Source: Neisseriaceae bacterium JH1-16
Lineage (GTDB): Bacteria; Pseudomonadota; Gammaproteobacteria; Burkholderiales; Chromobacteriaceae
Length of the DNA stretch: 64,000 bases
Direction of reading: 5' to 3'
NCBI GenBank assembly: GCA_025989215.1
Contig: JAPDNP010000005.1
Location: 169,275-233,274 of the forward strand
Of the stretch, positions 49,955 through 59,537 are shown in pieces. The notes below the pieces were generated by a model. The model was not told the origin of the DNA, did not search any database, and saw nothing but the letters and a program-made list of their open reading frames with translations. Position 1 is the first letter of the stretch. Each line of letters opens with the position of its first letter. The position numbers and the translations under genes are program-made.

Positions 49955-50362
49955 CTAGACATAGTGCATCGCCAGGCCGATCGCGGCATAGCGCAGGAAT
50001 TTGCCCAAGGTAATCCAGACTAGGCAGGGCAACCACTTGAGCCGCAACCAGCCGGCCGCGAGCGGTATCGCATCGCCGATGAACGGCACCCAGGACAGTA
50101 GCAGCGTGGCCGGGCCGAAGCGCTCGAACCAGCGCGCCAGCCGCGGCGACAGTTCCTTCTTCGGCACGCGCCGGCCCAGCCACACGCTGGTGGCGCTGCC
50201 GGCGCTGTTGGCGACGGTGGCGACGAGCAGTGCCGCCCACAGCCAGTCGGGCCACTTATAGAGGAAGGCGGACAGCGCCACCTCGGAATTGCCCGGCAGC
50301 AGCGTCGCCGACAGGAAGGCCGAGGCGGCGAGACCGCCCAGCCCCCACAGTTCGACCGGCAT
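49955..50362 (-). CDS. YqaA-family membrane protein
   Basis: A 135-residue membrane protein of the YqaA/DedA-like (SNARE-associated) group: ASAFLSATLLPGNSEVAL, VATVANSAGSATSVWLGRR, ERFGPATLLLSWVPFIGDAIPLAAGWLRL. DedA relatives act as lipid or undecaprenyl phosphate scramblases, but YqaA has no proven role. Its ATG shares one base with the cyaY stop (TGATG). Confidence 0.88.
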   Translation of the reverse strand: MPVELWGLGGLAASAFLSATLLPGNSEVALSAFLYKWPDWLWAALLVATVANSAGSATSVWLGRRVPKKELSPRLARWFERFGPATLLLSWVPFIGDAIPLAAGWLRLKWLPCLVWITLGKFLRYAAIGLAMHYV

Positions 50363-50676
50363 CAGGCCGGCAGGCTGAACGGCTCGCCGGCGGCGTCGCT
50401 GACCACCTGGGACAGCGTGGCGAAGAACTCGGCGCCGTCGCGCGCCGACAGCCAGGCACCGTTCTTCAGCGCGAAGTGGTAGCCGCCGGTCTTGGCGGCG
50501 ATCCACAGCTCCTGGTTCGGGGTGTGGCGGTTGACGATCACCTTGGTGCCGTCGAAGTCGAGCTCCAGCACATTGCCGTTGGTGACGTAGTCGGCGTCGA
50601 GGCCGGCGTCGTCGATGGCGGTTTCGATGCGCGCGAAGATCGCATCGGACAGGTCGAGAAATTCGCTTTCGGTCAT
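50362..50676 (-). CDS. cyaY: Frataxin-like iron protein CyaY
   Basis: A 104-residue frataxin: MTESEFLDLSDAIFARIETAIDD (acidic iron-binding first helix), NVLELDFDGTKVIVNRHTPNQELWIAAKTGGYHF and the last helix. It modulates iron-sulfur cluster assembly through IscS. It diverges from lptM-lysA, the common arrangement in beta- and gammaproteobacteria. Confidence 0.95.
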   Translation of the reverse strand: MTESEFLDLSDAIFARIETAIDDAGLDADYVTNGNVLELDFDGTKVIVNRHTPNQELWIAAKTGGYHFALKNGAWLSARDGAEFFATLSQVVSDAAGEPFSLPA

Positions 50677-50762
50677 GGGGGCGGGTTCCGTCGGAAAGGG
50701 TGGGCTGCCAGCATCGGCCGGCTTTGCTAGTATGGCAATTTTGCCATAAGCGACCGATTGCC

Positions 50763-50978
50763 ATGCGAACCGTGATTGCCCTTGCCGCCGTTGCCGGCCT
50801 GTTGACCGCCTGCGGCTACAAGGGGCCGCTCTACCTGCCGAAGCCCAACGCCAAGCATCACGCGCCGGCAGCCCGGCCGGTCGCCTCTGCGCCGCTGGCC
50901 GCCTCGGCCCCGGTCGCTGCCTCGGCCCCCGCCGCCGAACCGGCCCAGAATACCAACCAGGACAAAACCAGCCCATGA
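50763..50978 (+). CDS. lptM: LPS translocon maturation lipoprotein LptM (YifL)
   Basis: A 71-residue lipoprotein: MRTVIALAAVAGLLTACGYKGPLYLP has the lipobox LTAC and the conserved CGxKGPLYLP of LptM, which helps LptD disulfide maturation. The remaining tail is Ala/Pro-rich. It overlaps lysA by four bases, as in many proteobacteria. Confidence 0.93.
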   Translation: MRTVIALAAVAGLLTACGYKGPLYLPKPNAKHHAPAARPVASAPLAASAPVAASAPAAEPAQNTNQDKTSP

Positions 50979-52225
50979 ACGCCTTTACCTACCGCGACGG
51001 TACGCTCGCCGTCGACGACGTCGCACTGAGCACCTTGGCCGAACAATACGGCACCCCGCTCTATGTCTACTCGGCGCGCGCGCTCGACGCGGCCTACCAG
51101 TCCTACCGCGACGCCTTTGCCGCCCTCGACCCGCTGATCTGCTACGCGGTGAAGGCCAACGGCAACCTGGCGGTGCTGCAGCGCTTCGCCCGCCTCGGTT
51201 CCGGTTTCGACATCGTGTCGGGCGGCGAGCTGGCGCGCGTACTCGCCGCCGGCGGCGATGCCGCCAAGGTGATCTTCTCCGGCGTCGGCAAGAGCGCCGA
51301 CGAAATGCGCTTCGCGCTCGAGGCCGGCATCCGCTGTTTCAACGTCGAGTCGATCAACGAACTGAAGCGCCTCGACGAGGTGGCCGGCAGCGTCGGCCGC
51401 AAGGCGCCGGTGTCCCTGCGCGTCAATCCGGACGTCGACGCCAAGACCCACCCGTACATCTCCACCGGCCTGAAGGACAACAAGTTCGGCATCGCCTTCG
51501 ACTCCGCGCTCGATGCCTATAAGCTCGCCGCCAGCCTGCCGAACCTCGACGTGGTCGGCATCGACTGCCACATCGGTTCGCAGCTGACCGACGTCACCCC
51601 GCTGGTCGACGCGCTCGACCGCCTGTTGGTGCTGATCGACCAGCTCGCCGCGGCCGGCATCGTGCTCACCCACATCGACCTGGGCGGCGGCATCGGCATC
51701 CGCTACACCGACGAGACCCCGCCGGACCTGGCCGCCTACGCCGCCAGCGTGGCCGAACGCCTGCAGGGCCGCAATCTGCACCTGATGCTGGAACCGGGCC
51801 GCTCGCTGGTCGGCAACGCCGGCGTGCTGCTGACCCGCGTCGAGTACCTGAAGCTCGGCGAAGAGAAGAACTTCGCCGTGGTCGACGCCGCGATGAACGA
51901 CCTAATGCGCCCGTCACTGTACTCGGCCTACCACGACATCGTCACCGTCGCCGAAAAGCCGGCCGCCGCCTCGCAGCGCTGCGACGTGGTCGGCCCGATC
52001 TGCGAATCGGGCGACTTCCTCGGCAAGGACCGCGATCTCGCGCTCGGCGAGGGCGACCTGTTGGCGGTACTGTCCTGCGGCGCCTACGCCTCGACGATGG
52101 CCAGCAACTACAATGTGCGCCCGCGTGCCGCCGAGGTGCTGGTCGACGGCAGCGCGGTGAAGCTGGTGCGCCGCCGCGAGACGCTGGACGAGATCCTCGC
52201 CAACGAGAAGGCGCTGCTGGCATGA
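50975..52225 (+). CDS. lysA: Diaminopimelate decarboxylase
   Basis: A 416-residue PLP enzyme making lysine from meso-diaminopimelate. It has YAVKANGN with the PLP Lys60, GFDIVSGGEL, GIDCHIGSQ, LDLGGGIGI-like HIDLGGGIGIRY, EPGRSLVGNAG, and the CESGDFLGKDR-type motif ICESGDFLGKD. It is coupled to lptM upstream and to a GNAT gene downstream. Confidence 0.96.
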   Translation: MNAFTYRDGTLAVDDVALSTLAEQYGTPLYVYSARALDAAYQSYRDAFAALDPLICYAVKANGNLAVLQRFARLGSGFDIVSGGELARVLAAGGDAAKVIFSGVGKSADEMRFALEAGIRCFNVESINELKRLDEVAGSVGRKAPVSLRVNPDVDAKTHPYISTGLKDNKFGIAFDSALDAYKLAASLPNLDVVGIDCHIGSQLTDVTPLVDALDRLLVLIDQLAAAGIVLTHIDLGGGIGIRYTDETPPDLAAYAASVAERLQGRNLHLMLEPGRSLVGNAGVLLTRVEYLKLGEEKNFAVVDAAMNDLMRPSLYSAYHDIVTVAEKPAAASQRCDVVGPICESGDFLGKDRDLALGEGDLLAVLSCGAYASTMASNYNVRPRAAEVLVDGSAVKLVRRRETLDEILANEKALLA

Positions 52226-52698
52226 GCGTGACCGTGCGCGAACTCGACCGCGCCAGCGCCGCCGACCAGGCCATCCTGGTCGCGCTGGTCGACGGCTATG
52301 CCCGCGACCCGATGGGCGGCGGCGAGGGCCTGTCGGCCGAATCGCACGCCACGCTCGGCGCGGCCTTCGCCGCCCACCCGTCCACCTTCGCGCTGGTGGC
52401 GGAGCGCGACTGCGAGCCGCTCGGCATCGCGCTGTGCGTGCTCGGCTTCTCCAGCTTCGCCGCCGCGCCCACCGTCAACCTGCACGACCTGGCGGTGCTG
52501 CCGGCCGCGCGCGGCCAGGGCATCGGCCGGCGCTTGATGGACGCGGTCGACGCCGCGGCCGCCTTGCGCGGTGCCTGCAAGGTGACGCTGGAAGTCCGTC
52601 CGGACAACCAGGTTGGCCGAAACCTGTACGCCGCACAGGGCTATCAGCTGTCGGCGCTGGGCGGGCAGGCGTATCTGATGATGGAAAAGAAGCTGTAA
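52222..52698 (+). CDS. GNAT-family N-acetyltransferase
   Basis: A 158-residue GNAT: the acetyl-CoA loop is LAVLPAARGQGIGRRLMDAV, followed by CKVTLEVRPDNQVGRNLYAAQGYQ. The substrate is unknown. It overlaps the lysA stop by four bases, so it is translated with lysA. A repeat copy starts at its stop codon. Confidence 0.9.
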   Translation: MSVTVRELDRASAADQAILVALVDGYARDPMGGGEGLSAESHATLGAAFAAHPSTFALVAERDCEPLGIALCVLGFSSFAAAPTVNLHDLAVLPAARGQGIGRRLMDAVDAAAALRGACKVTLEVRPDNQVGRNLYAAQGYQLSALGGQAYLMMEKKL

Positions 52699-52839
52699 GA
52701 GCCAGTCATAATCTTGCTGCGTGGCCCTGATCAGGGCTCATGCGCTGCTCGAAATCCTCATGGACTTCATGTCCATTCCGGTTTCTGCGCTGCTCTTCAC
52801 CCCCCTGAGGGCCACTCGCGACAGATTCTGAACCGGCTC
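52696..52839 (-). repeat. Diverged inverted copy of the stop-codon-associated repeat
   Basis: Read on the minus strand it matches the architecture of the 7624 copy: inverted ends (AGAGCCGGTTCAGAATCT against TAAGAGCCAGTCATAATCT), CGGAATGGACA, and the internal ATGGAC-n5-GTCCAT palindrome (52760-52776). The TAA at 52696 is the GNAT stop codon. Confidence 0.7.
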
Positions 52840-52846
52840 TGCACAC

Positions 52847-52880
52847 TGTTCCACGTGAAACGCCCCGGCATGCCGGGGCG
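52847..52880. promoter_or_regulatory. ParB parS-like site fused to a terminator hairpin
   Basis: TGTTCCACGTGAAACG (52847-52862) fits the parS consensus except the last base, and runs directly into the hairpin CGCCCCGG-CATG-CCGGGGCG (52861-52880) with a T5 run on the plus strand. The same 38 bases recur exactly at 62663. It separates convergent genes. Confidence 0.78.
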
Positions 52881-52890
52881 TTTTTGTTTT

Positions 52891-53157
52891 CTAGGAGCGG
52901 CCCACCCTCGCCAGCGCGTCAAACTGCCGACGCCGCCACACCCGCCACCAGCCAAAGAAGGTGACGAGCAGCCAGGTGCACTGCGTGACGAACGACGCCA
53001 GATTGAAGCTGTGCGACAACGACACCAGGATGCAGGCCGGGCCGAGCACGTTGAGCAGGAAATAGCGCGGGCTCTCCGGGCTCCAGCCCATTAGCTGAAC
53101 GCCGAAATAGGCGGCGAGGTAGGCGACTACGCCGATCAAACCGATCAGGTCATACAT
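52891..53157 (-). CDS. Small membrane protein, CBU_0592-like
   Basis: An 88-residue protein with three hydrophobic helices (LIGLIGVVAYLAAYFGVQL; YFLLNVLGPACILVSLS; FVTQCTWLLVTFFGWW) and a basic C-terminus (WRVWRRRQFDALARVGRS). The DLIGxxGVxxYLxAYF start and ending in GWWRxxRR fit a widespread small membrane family of unknown function. ATG 53157 was chosen as the first start before MYDLIG. Confidence 0.75.
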   Translation of the reverse strand: MYDLIGLIGVVAYLAAYFGVQLMGWSPESPRYFLLNVLGPACILVSLSHSFNLASFVTQCTWLLVTFFGWWRVWRRRQFDALARVGRS

Positions 53158-53225
53158 GTTGAAAACCGTAGCAAGGATGCGATAGACCGGGACGCCTGCG
53201 GCGCCCCGGGACAGGCCGGCCAGGC

Positions 53226-54935
53226 CTACTTGGCCATGCTCAGCTCCGTCAGCGCACGCTCGCCGGCCTGCCGGTTCCCGCCGGCCCGGTAGTAGGGCGC
53301 GGTGGCACGCGCCAGCGGCGCGCGGCCGCGGATCACGTCGGCCAGCTTCTCGGCCATCATGATGGTCGGCGCGTTCAGGTTGCCGGTGACGATGCGCGGC
53401 ATGATCGACGCGTCGACCACGCGCAGCCCGGACACGCCGTGCACGCGGCCGGCCTTGTCGACTACCGCTTCCGGATCGCTCGCATCGCCCATCTTGCAGG
53501 TGCACGACGGGTGCAGTGCGGTCTCGGCGTGCTCCATCACGAAGGCGTCGATCTCGGCATCGGACTGGATCATCATGCCCGGCTTGATCTCGCGGCCGCG
53601 GAACTGGTCCATCGCCTGCTGCGCGATGATCTCGCGCGTGATGCGCACCCCGGCGCGGAACTCGCGCCAGTCGACGTCATGCGCCATGTAGTTGAACAAC
53701 AGGCGCGGCTTCACGCGCGGGTCGCGGCTGGCCAGCTTGACGAAGCCGGTGCTCGGCGAGCGCATCGAGCCGACGTGACACTGGAAGCCGTGACTCTGCA
53801 CCGGGTTGCTGCCGTCGTAGTTCATCGCCAGCGGGATGAAGTGGTACTGCAGGTTCGGCCAGGCGAACTCGTCGCTGCTGCGGATGAAGCCGCCGGCCTC
53901 GAAGTGGTTGCTGGCCCCGGTGCCGGTACCGTTCAAATACCATTCCAGCCCGATCGCCGGCTTGTTCCACCATTGCAGCGCCGGGTAGAGCGACACCGGC
54001 TTGGTGCATTCGTACTGCAGGTACATTTCCAGGTGGTCCTGCAGGTTCTCGCCGACCCCCTTCAGATCGACCACCGGGTCGATGCCCATCGCGCGCAGCT
54101 CGTCGGCGTTGCCGACGCCGGAGCGCAACAACAGCTGCGGCGACGCGATCGCACCGTTGGACACGATCACCTCGCGGCGCGCGCGCGCCTCACGCGGCTC
54201 GTCCCCCTGCAGGTAGGCGACGCCGACGGCGCGCGTGCCGGCGAACAGCACCCGGTCGGCCAGCGCACGGGTATGCACGGTCAGGTTCGGCCGGTCCTTG
54301 GCCTGGTCGAGATAGGCGAGCGAGGTACTGCAGCGCCGCCCCTTGGCGGTGGTGGTGCGGTCCATCGGGCCGAAGCCTTCCTGGCGGTAGCCGTTCAGGT
54401 CGTCGGTGGCCGGGTAGCCGGCCTGCTCGCCGGCCTGGATGAAGGCGTCGAACAGCGGGCTGATGCCGGATTTCGGCGTGGTCACATGCAGCGGACCGTC
54501 GCCGCCGTGGTAGTCGTTCGCGCCCTTGTCGTAGGTCTCGGCCTTGCGGAAGTACGGCAGGCAGTCGGCGTAGCTCCAGTTTTCCAGCGAGGCGTTCTCG
54601 GCCCAGCCGTCGTAGTCCATCGCGTTGCCGCGGATGTAGACCATGCCGTTGATCAACGACGAACCGCCGAGCCCCTTGCCGCGGCCCTGCGTCATGCGCC
54701 GGCCGCCCATGTGCGGCTCCGGCTCGGTGACGTAGGCCCAGTTGTAGGTGGTCCCCTGCAGCGGGTAGGCGAGCGCCGCCGGCATCTGGGTGCGCCAGTC
54801 GAGCCGCCAGTCGGGGCCGCCCGCTTCCAACAGCAGCACCGACACATCGGCGTCCTCGGTCAGCCGCGCGGCCAGCACACAGCCGGCCGAACCGGCACCG
54901 ACGATGATGTAGTCGTATTCCTTGATTGCGCTCAT
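53226..54935 (-). CDS. betA: Choline dehydrogenase BetA (GMC oxidoreductase)
   Basis: A 569-residue FAD flavoprotein: [19 protein letters not shown] (FAD), [22 protein letters not shown] and [15 protein letters not shown] (GMC signatures), the catalytic His in HPSCTCKMG, and [15 protein letters not shown]. It resembles BetA, which oxidises choline to betaine aldehyde at the membrane. With betB upstream it gives choline-to-betaine oxidation, but its place beside a carnitine-type oxygenase leaves other quaternary amine alcohols possible. Confidence 0.9.
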   Translation of the reverse strand: MSAIKEYDYIIVGAGSAGCVLAARLTEDADVSVLLLEAGGPDWRLDWRTQMPAALAYPLQGTTYNWAYVTEPEPHMGGRRMTQGRGKGLGGSSLINGMVYIRGNAMDYDGWAENASLENWSYADCLPYFRKAETYDKGANDYHGGDGPLHVTTPKSGISPLFDAFIQAGEQAGYPATDDLNGYRQEGFGPMDRTTTAKGRRCSTSLAYLDQAKDRPNLTVHTRALADRVLFAGTRAVGVAYLQGDEPREARARREVIVSNGAIASPQLLLRSGVGNADELRAMGIDPVVDLKGVGENLQDHLEMYLQYECTKPVSLYPALQWWNKPAIGLEWYLNGTGTGASNHFEAGGFIRSSDEFAWPNLQYHFIPLAMNYDGSNPVQSHGFQCHVGSMRSPSTGFVKLASRDPRVKPRLLFNYMAHDVDWREFRAGVRITREIIAQQAMDQFRGREIKPGMMIQSDAEIDAFVMEHAETALHPSCTCKMGDASDPEAVVDKAGRVHGVSGLRVVDASIMPRIVTGNLNAPTIMMAEKLADVIRGRAPLARATAPYYRAGGNRQAGERALTELSMAK

Positions 54936-55120
54936 CGCAATCTCCTTAACGGTGGGTTGAGCGCGCAAGCTCGGCCAACGTGGGCCAGCGTCGCGCGCTC
55001 GTCAAGGCGAAAGGTTGGCCGAACCGGGCGGGCATGCACCCGGCCCGGCGGTTCCGCCGAGGTGCGCCGGCATAGTCGTGCAGCAGGCCGGCGCCAGCAG
55101 AAGGGCTCTGTGGACGATGC

Positions 55121-56590
55121 TTACGCGCCGAACCAGCCCATCGCCTTCGGTGCCAGGTTGATGTAGCTGTGCTTGAGCTCGGTGTACTCGTCGAGCCCGA
55201 TGCGCGCCAGCTCGCGGCCGATGCCGCTCGCCTTGTAGCCGCCCCACGGCGCTTCCGGGAAGTAGGGGTGGTAGTCGTTAACCCATACGGTGCCGAAGCG
55301 CAGCGCGCGCGACATCCGGTTGGCCTTGTTCAGGTCTCGGGTCCACACCGCGGCGGCGAGGCCGTACGGCGTGTCGTTCGCCAGCCGCAGCACTTCCTCC
55401 TCGGAGCTGAAACGCTCGGCGGTGATCACCGGGCCGAAGATCTCCTCCTTGGCAATCTTCATCTCGGCGTTCACGTCGGCGAGCAGCGTCGGCTCCAGCC
55501 AGAAACCCTTCTGGTAGATCTCGCCCGCCGGACGCTTGCCGCCGTGCACCAGGTGCGCGCCTTCCTTGAGACCCAGTTCGACCAGGCCGAGGATCTTCTC
55601 GTGCTGCTGCGCCGACTGCACCGGGCCCATCTGCGTCTCGGCGTGGAAGCCGTTGCCGATCACGATGCGCGGCAGGCGTTCGGCCAACCTTTCGATAAAT
55701 TCATCGTAGATCGCGTCCTCGACCATCAGCCGCGAACCGGCCGAGCACACTTGCCCGGCGTGGAAGAACGCCGCATTCAGCGCGTAGTCGACCGCGGTGT
55801 CGAGGTCGGCGTCGGCGAACACGATGTTCGGGTTCTTGCCGCCCAGCTCCAGGCCGATGCGTTTGAAGTTGCCGGTGGCGGCCTTCATGATGCTCTCGCC
55901 GGCGTACGCGCCGCCGGTGAACGACACCAGATCGACGTCCAGGCTCTCGGCTAGCTCGGCGCCGACCTCGGCGCCGCCGGTCACCAGGTTGAACACGCCG
56001 GCGGGCAGGTCGAGTTCGGCGAGCAACTCGGTGAAGCGGTGTGTGGTCAGCGGCGTCAGATTGCTTGGCTTGATCACCACGGTGTTGCCCGCGCCCAGCG
56101 CCGGCGCGATCTTCCACGCCGCCTGCAGCAGCGGGTAGTTCCACGGCGTGATCAGGCCGCACACGCCGACCGGCTCGCGCAGCGTGCGGCTGATCACATG
56201 GTGCGGCGCCTCGTTGACCGCGCCCGATTCGGCGGCGACCAGGCCGGCGAAGTAGCGGAAGGTCGCCGCGATATCGCCCATGTCGGTGCGGCTCTCGGTG
56301 ATCGTCTTGCCGGTGTTCAGCGACTCGAGGCGCGCGAGGTTCTCGGCGTCGCGGTCGATCAATTCGGCGATCTTGTTCAGCAGCTTGGCGCGTTCGCGGA
56401 TGGTGCTGTCGCGCCACGGGCCGCGGTCGAACGCCTGGCGGGCGGCGGCGATCGCGCGGCGCGCGTCGTCGCGGGTGCCTTCGGCGGCCTGGGCGATCAC
56501 GGTCTCGTCGGCCGGGCTGAGGATGGCGCGGCTACCGTTCGCGAGCGGGGCCAGCCACTGGCCGTCGATGTAGAGCTGGGTCTGAATCAT
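55121..56590 (-). CDS. betB: Betaine aldehyde dehydrogenase family protein
   Basis: A 489-residue NAD-dependent aldehyde dehydrogenase: TPWNYP with Asn151, VSFTGGAYAGESIM, the general base Glu248 in LELGGKNP and the nucleophile Cys282 in HAGQVCSAGSRL. The C-terminal EAPWGGYKASGIGREL is the BetB-type pattern. It would oxidise betaine aldehyde to glycine betaine, or another trimethylammonium aldehyde. It lies between betA and the Rieske oxygenase on the same strand. Confidence 0.9.
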   Translation of the reverse strand: MIQTQLYIDGQWLAPLANGSRAILSPADETVIAQAAEGTRDDARRAIAAARQAFDRGPWRDSTIRERAKLLNKIAELIDRDAENLARLESLNTGKTITESRTDMGDIAATFRYFAGLVAAESGAVNEAPHHVISRTLREPVGVCGLITPWNYPLLQAAWKIAPALGAGNTVVIKPSNLTPLTTHRFTELLAELDLPAGVFNLVTGGAEVGAELAESLDVDLVSFTGGAYAGESIMKAATGNFKRIGLELGGKNPNIVFADADLDTAVDYALNAAFFHAGQVCSAGSRLMVEDAIYDEFIERLAERLPRIVIGNGFHAETQMGPVQSAQQHEKILGLVELGLKEGAHLVHGGKRPAGEIYQKGFWLEPTLLADVNAEMKIAKEEIFGPVITAERFSSEEEVLRLANDTPYGLAAAVWTRDLNKANRMSRALRFGTVWVNDYHPYFPEAPWGGYKASGIGRELARIGLDEYTELKHSYINLAPKAMGWFGA

Positions 56591-56619
56591 GTCGTTGTTC
56601 CTGGTATCGGTTAGGGGGC

Positions 56620-57741
56620 TCAGGCGAGCGCGTCGAGCACCATCTGCTGGAAGTGCTGCACGCCGTGCTCGCCGATCGCCGAGGTCTTGTCGTCGGTGAT
56701 CAACAGCGGGCCCTGGCCGTTGCGGTAGCCGCGCGACTTGAGGCCGCGCTGCACCGATTCGACGATCGACAGGTCCTCGGGCTTCAGGACGTTCTTGTAG
56801 TACTCGATCAACTGTTCCTGCTCGGCCGTCGGAGTGCTGTCGCGGAAATAGAATTCGAAGTGCTGGATGGTGGTGTCGGCGTCGACCGGGAACATGTAGA
56901 ACACGCCGTAGTTGCCGTCGCCCGGCAGCACGTTCAGCGTCACGTTCGGCCACAGCCAGTAGGCGGCGAAGTCGGTGTTCGGCGCCTGGTTGTCGTAGGT
57001 GAAGGCGTCGCTGCCCGAGCGGGTCTGGCCGATCTGGCTGGTATAGATGCCGCGCACCTTGTGCAGATAGGTTTCCATCTTGATCGACTCGACCAGCGCC
57101 GGGTGCGCGGTCTGGCAGTGCAGGCACTCCAGGTAGTTGTCGACCACCACCTTCCAGTTGGCCTTCATTTCATAGGTGAGCTTGTGCGCCGGCACCAGGC
57201 TGTCGACGTCCGGGCAACGCGCGCGGATCTCGTCGTTCAGCTCCTTGGCCTGTTCGGCCAACGGCACCGCGTCCATGTCGAGATTGACGAACACCAGACC
57301 GCAGAACTCCTCCACGCGCACCGGCGTCAGGCCGGCGTTGTCCTTGCAGAAGCCCGGTACGTTCTCGGCGTTGCGCACGTGGATCAGCTTGCCGTCCAGG
57401 CCGAACGCCCACGCGTGATACGGACAGGTGATCACGTTCTTAGCCTTGCCGGCGCCCTCGGCGAACAGCTCGTGCGCGCGGTGCGGGCAGACGTTGTAGA
57501 AGGCACGCAACACGCCGTCGCGACCGCGCACGACGAACACGTTCTCGCCGGCGACCTTGGCGGTCGCGTACTGGTTCGGTTCGGCGACCTGGCTCTTGTG
57601 CATCACGCAGACCCAACTCTTGCTGAAGATGGTCTGCTTCTCCTGCTCGAAGATCTCGGGCGAGGTGTAGTAGTGGGCGGGCAGGGTGTAGGCGAGTTGG
57701 CCGGCAGTGTCGCAGGCCGGGGCAATGTGGGCGTGTTGCAT
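56620..57741 (-). CDS. cntA: CntA/YeaW-type Rieske oxygenase of quaternary amines
   Basis: A 373-residue Rieske oxygenase. Cluster ligands are Cys85, His87, Cys106 and His109 (CPHRAH and CPYHAW). The mononuclear iron is held by His208, His213 and Asp323, and the bridging residue between clusters is Glu205 (DNYLECLHC), the hallmark of carnitine monooxygenase CntA instead of the usual Asp. CntA/YeaW cleaves L-carnitine, gamma-butyrobetaine, choline or betaine, releasing trimethylamine. Its reductase partner is encoded 4 kb away at 61688. The promoter carries a strong inverted repeat shared with the permease gene. Confidence 0.87.
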   Translation of the reverse strand: MQHAHIAPACDTAGQLAYTLPAHYYTSPEIFEQEKQTIFSKSWVCVMHKSQVAEPNQYATAKVAGENVFVVRGRDGVLRAFYNVCPHRAHELFAEGAGKAKNVITCPYHAWAFGLDGKLIHVRNAENVPGFCKDNAGLTPVRVEEFCGLVFVNLDMDAVPLAEQAKELNDEIRARCPDVDSLVPAHKLTYEMKANWKVVVDNYLECLHCQTAHPALVESIKMETYLHKVRGIYTSQIGQTRSGSDAFTYDNQAPNTDFAAYWLWPNVTLNVLPGDGNYGVFYMFPVDADTTIQHFEFYFRDSTPTAEQEQLIEYYKNVLKPEDLSIVESVQRGLKSRGYRNGQGPLLITDDKTSAIGEHGVQHFQQMVLDALA

Positions 57742-57773
57742 AGTGTCTCCTCTTTGTCCTCTGCGGGATAATT

Positions 57774-57812
57774 TACTATTGGTTAAATAAATCACCATTA
57801 GTGATTTAACTG
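57774..57812. promoter_or_regulatory. Operator upstream of the cntA-like gene
   Basis: AAATCAC-CATTA-GTGATTT is a perfect 7-bp inverted repeat (57789-57807), flanked by TTGGTTAAAT on the left. The pattern TTGGT, AAA, TAA, TTAGT, TT recurs before the permease gene at 59675, and TCACCATCAGT recurs before the XRE-PAS gene at 57959. Probably the binding site of the XRE-PAS regulator. Confidence 0.6.
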
Positions 57813-57956
57813 AAGTCTAGTAACAGCGCCGCCGGTAAATCAACTACAAAAAACATATCGAAAATTAGAATTCGATTTGCATTGGCTATTTTGCGGCGAT
57901 ACCCGGCGCGGCAAGGTCGCGCAGACCACCCCGGCTGGTGTAAGGTGCGCAGCAAC

Positions 57957-57975
57957 GATTCACCATCAGTTAAAG
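57957..57975. promoter_or_regulatory. Operator-like site at the start of the XRE-PAS gene
   Basis: GATTCACCATCAGTTAAAG matches TCACCATTAGT of the cntA operator and reaches into the ribosome-binding site, 10 bases before the start codon. This position would suit autorepression. Confidence 0.5.
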
Positions 57976-57984
57976 GGCAGTGCG

Positions 57985-59394
57985 ATGAGCGAAGATACTT
58001 TTGCCACGCGCCTCAAGGGCGTGCTCGACGGCAAACGGATCATGTTGAAGCAGGTGGCCGAGGCGCTGTCGGTGTCGCCGTCGGCGGTACACAAATGGAC
58101 GCGCGGCGGCGAGATCGAGTACGAGCGCCTGCTGGCACTGGCACGCTTCATCGGCGTCAACTGGCTGTGGCTGCGCTATGGCGAACAGGCGATCGCCGAC
58201 CTTGAGGCGAGCAGCGCGACCGACCCGCACATCAAGGAACTGCGCCAGAAGCACCTGTCCGAGATCATGGAGAACGAGGCGCGGATGAAATTCGCGCAGG
58301 AGGTGTCCGGCATCGTCACCTGGGAGTGGAATGTGTTGAGCGACGCGCTCAATTACTCGTCGAACGACGAGGCATTGTTCGGCCGCCACATCCGCACCAT
58401 GGACGATTTTTGGGCCTGCGTGCACCCCGACGACGTCGCGCGACTGAAGGAGGTGCTGCAGCGGAGCCTCGCGGCGCAGGAGATGCACGAGTGGGAGTTC
58501 CGCATCCGCACCCACGACGAGACACGCTGGATCTCGTCGCGCGCGACGCTGGTGCGCGACGTCGAACAACGCCCGGTGAAGATGATCGGCGTCAGCCTCG
58601 ACATCACCGAGCGACGGCGTGCCGAAGCGGCACTGCGCCAGAACGAGGCGCTGCTCGCCAAGGCCCAGGAGATCGCCCACCTGGGAGGCTGGTACTGGAA
58701 CATCCAGACCGACGACTGCTCGTGGACCGACGAGGCGTACCGGATCTTCGGCTGGGCGCCGCAGGCGTTCAAGGTGACGATGGACCGCTACCTCGCCTCC
58801 ATCGTCGAGGAAGACCGCACGCGCATCCAGGAGGCGATCCGCACCGCGATCGTCGACCGGCAGCCGTACCGGGTCGAGTACGCGATCTCGCTGCCCGACG
58901 GCAGCCGGCGGGAGATCCGCGAGGAGGGCGAGGTGAGCTTCGACGAGAACGGCCGCGCCATGACGATGATCGGCGCGTCGCAGGACATCACCGGCCAGAA
59001 GCTGGCCGAACTGGCGTTCCGCGAGAGCGAAGAGCGCTTTCGCGCGATCTTCGAGCAGGCGGCGGTCGGCATCGCCCACGTCGGCCTCGATGGCCATTGG
59101 CTGCGCGCCAACAGGAAACTGTGCGACATCCTCGGCTACGACGACGCCACCTTGGCCGAACACACCTTCCAGGAACTCACCGTTGCCGATGACCTGGACC
59201 AGAACCTGGCGCTGCTCGACAACCTGCTGGCCGGCCGCATCGACACCTATACCCTCGAGAAGCGCTTCATCAAACAGAACGGCGACACCGTCTGGACCAA
59301 GGTGACCACCTCGCTAAGCCGTCACCCGGTCACCGGCAAGCCTGCGCACCTGATCACCGTCATCGAGGAGACCGGGGCCGGTCAAAAGCGCTGA
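57985..59394 (+). CDS. XRE helix-turn-helix regulator with three PAS domains
   Basis: A 469-residue protein. Residues about 5-65 form an XRE-type DNA-binding domain (TFATRLKGVLDGKRIMLKQVAEALSVSPSAVHKWTRGGEIEYERLLALARFIGV). Three PAS domains follow (about 95-205, 220-340, 350-465), each with its PAC tail (RWISSRATLVRD...MIGVSLDITERRRAE; IGASQDITGQKLAE; HLITVIEETG). No kinase, GGDEF or EAL output is present, so the output is DNA binding. It lies divergently from cntA and upstream of the permease and reductase genes, making it the likely regulator of quaternary amine use. Confidence 0.88.
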   Translation: MSEDTFATRLKGVLDGKRIMLKQVAEALSVSPSAVHKWTRGGEIEYERLLALARFIGVNWLWLRYGEQAIADLEASSATDPHIKELRQKHLSEIMENEARMKFAQEVSGIVTWEWNVLSDALNYSSNDEALFGRHIRTMDDFWACVHPDDVARLKEVLQRSLAAQEMHEWEFRIRTHDETRWISSRATLVRDVEQRPVKMIGVSLDITERRRAEAALRQNEALLAKAQEIAHLGGWYWNIQTDDCSWTDEAYRIFGWAPQAFKVTMDRYLASIVEEDRTRIQEAIRTAIVDRQPYRVEYAISLPDGSRREIREEGEVSFDENGRAMTMIGASQDITGQKLAELAFRESEERFRAIFEQAAVGIAHVGLDGHWLRANRKLCDILGYDDATLAEHTFQELTVADDLDQNLALLDNLLAGRIDTYTLEKRFIKQNGDTVWTKVTTSLSRHPVTGKPAHLITVIEETGAGQKR

Positions 59395-59511
59395 CAGGCG
59401 CCGTCCGATTCCGTCGCGCAGCCTGGCCGGCGTGACGGTACGCCGCGGTTCCGACGCGTAGCGGAACCGATTCCCCAGCTAGAACGGCGCTTTACGCCCG
59501 CCCATACGAAC

Positions 59512-59537
59512 AGCCGCCCATAGGGGCGGCTTTTTTT
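59512..59537 (+). terminator. Rho-independent terminator of the XRE-PAS gene
   Basis: AGCCGCCC and GGGCGGCT with a four-base loop, followed by T7. Confidence 0.9.
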
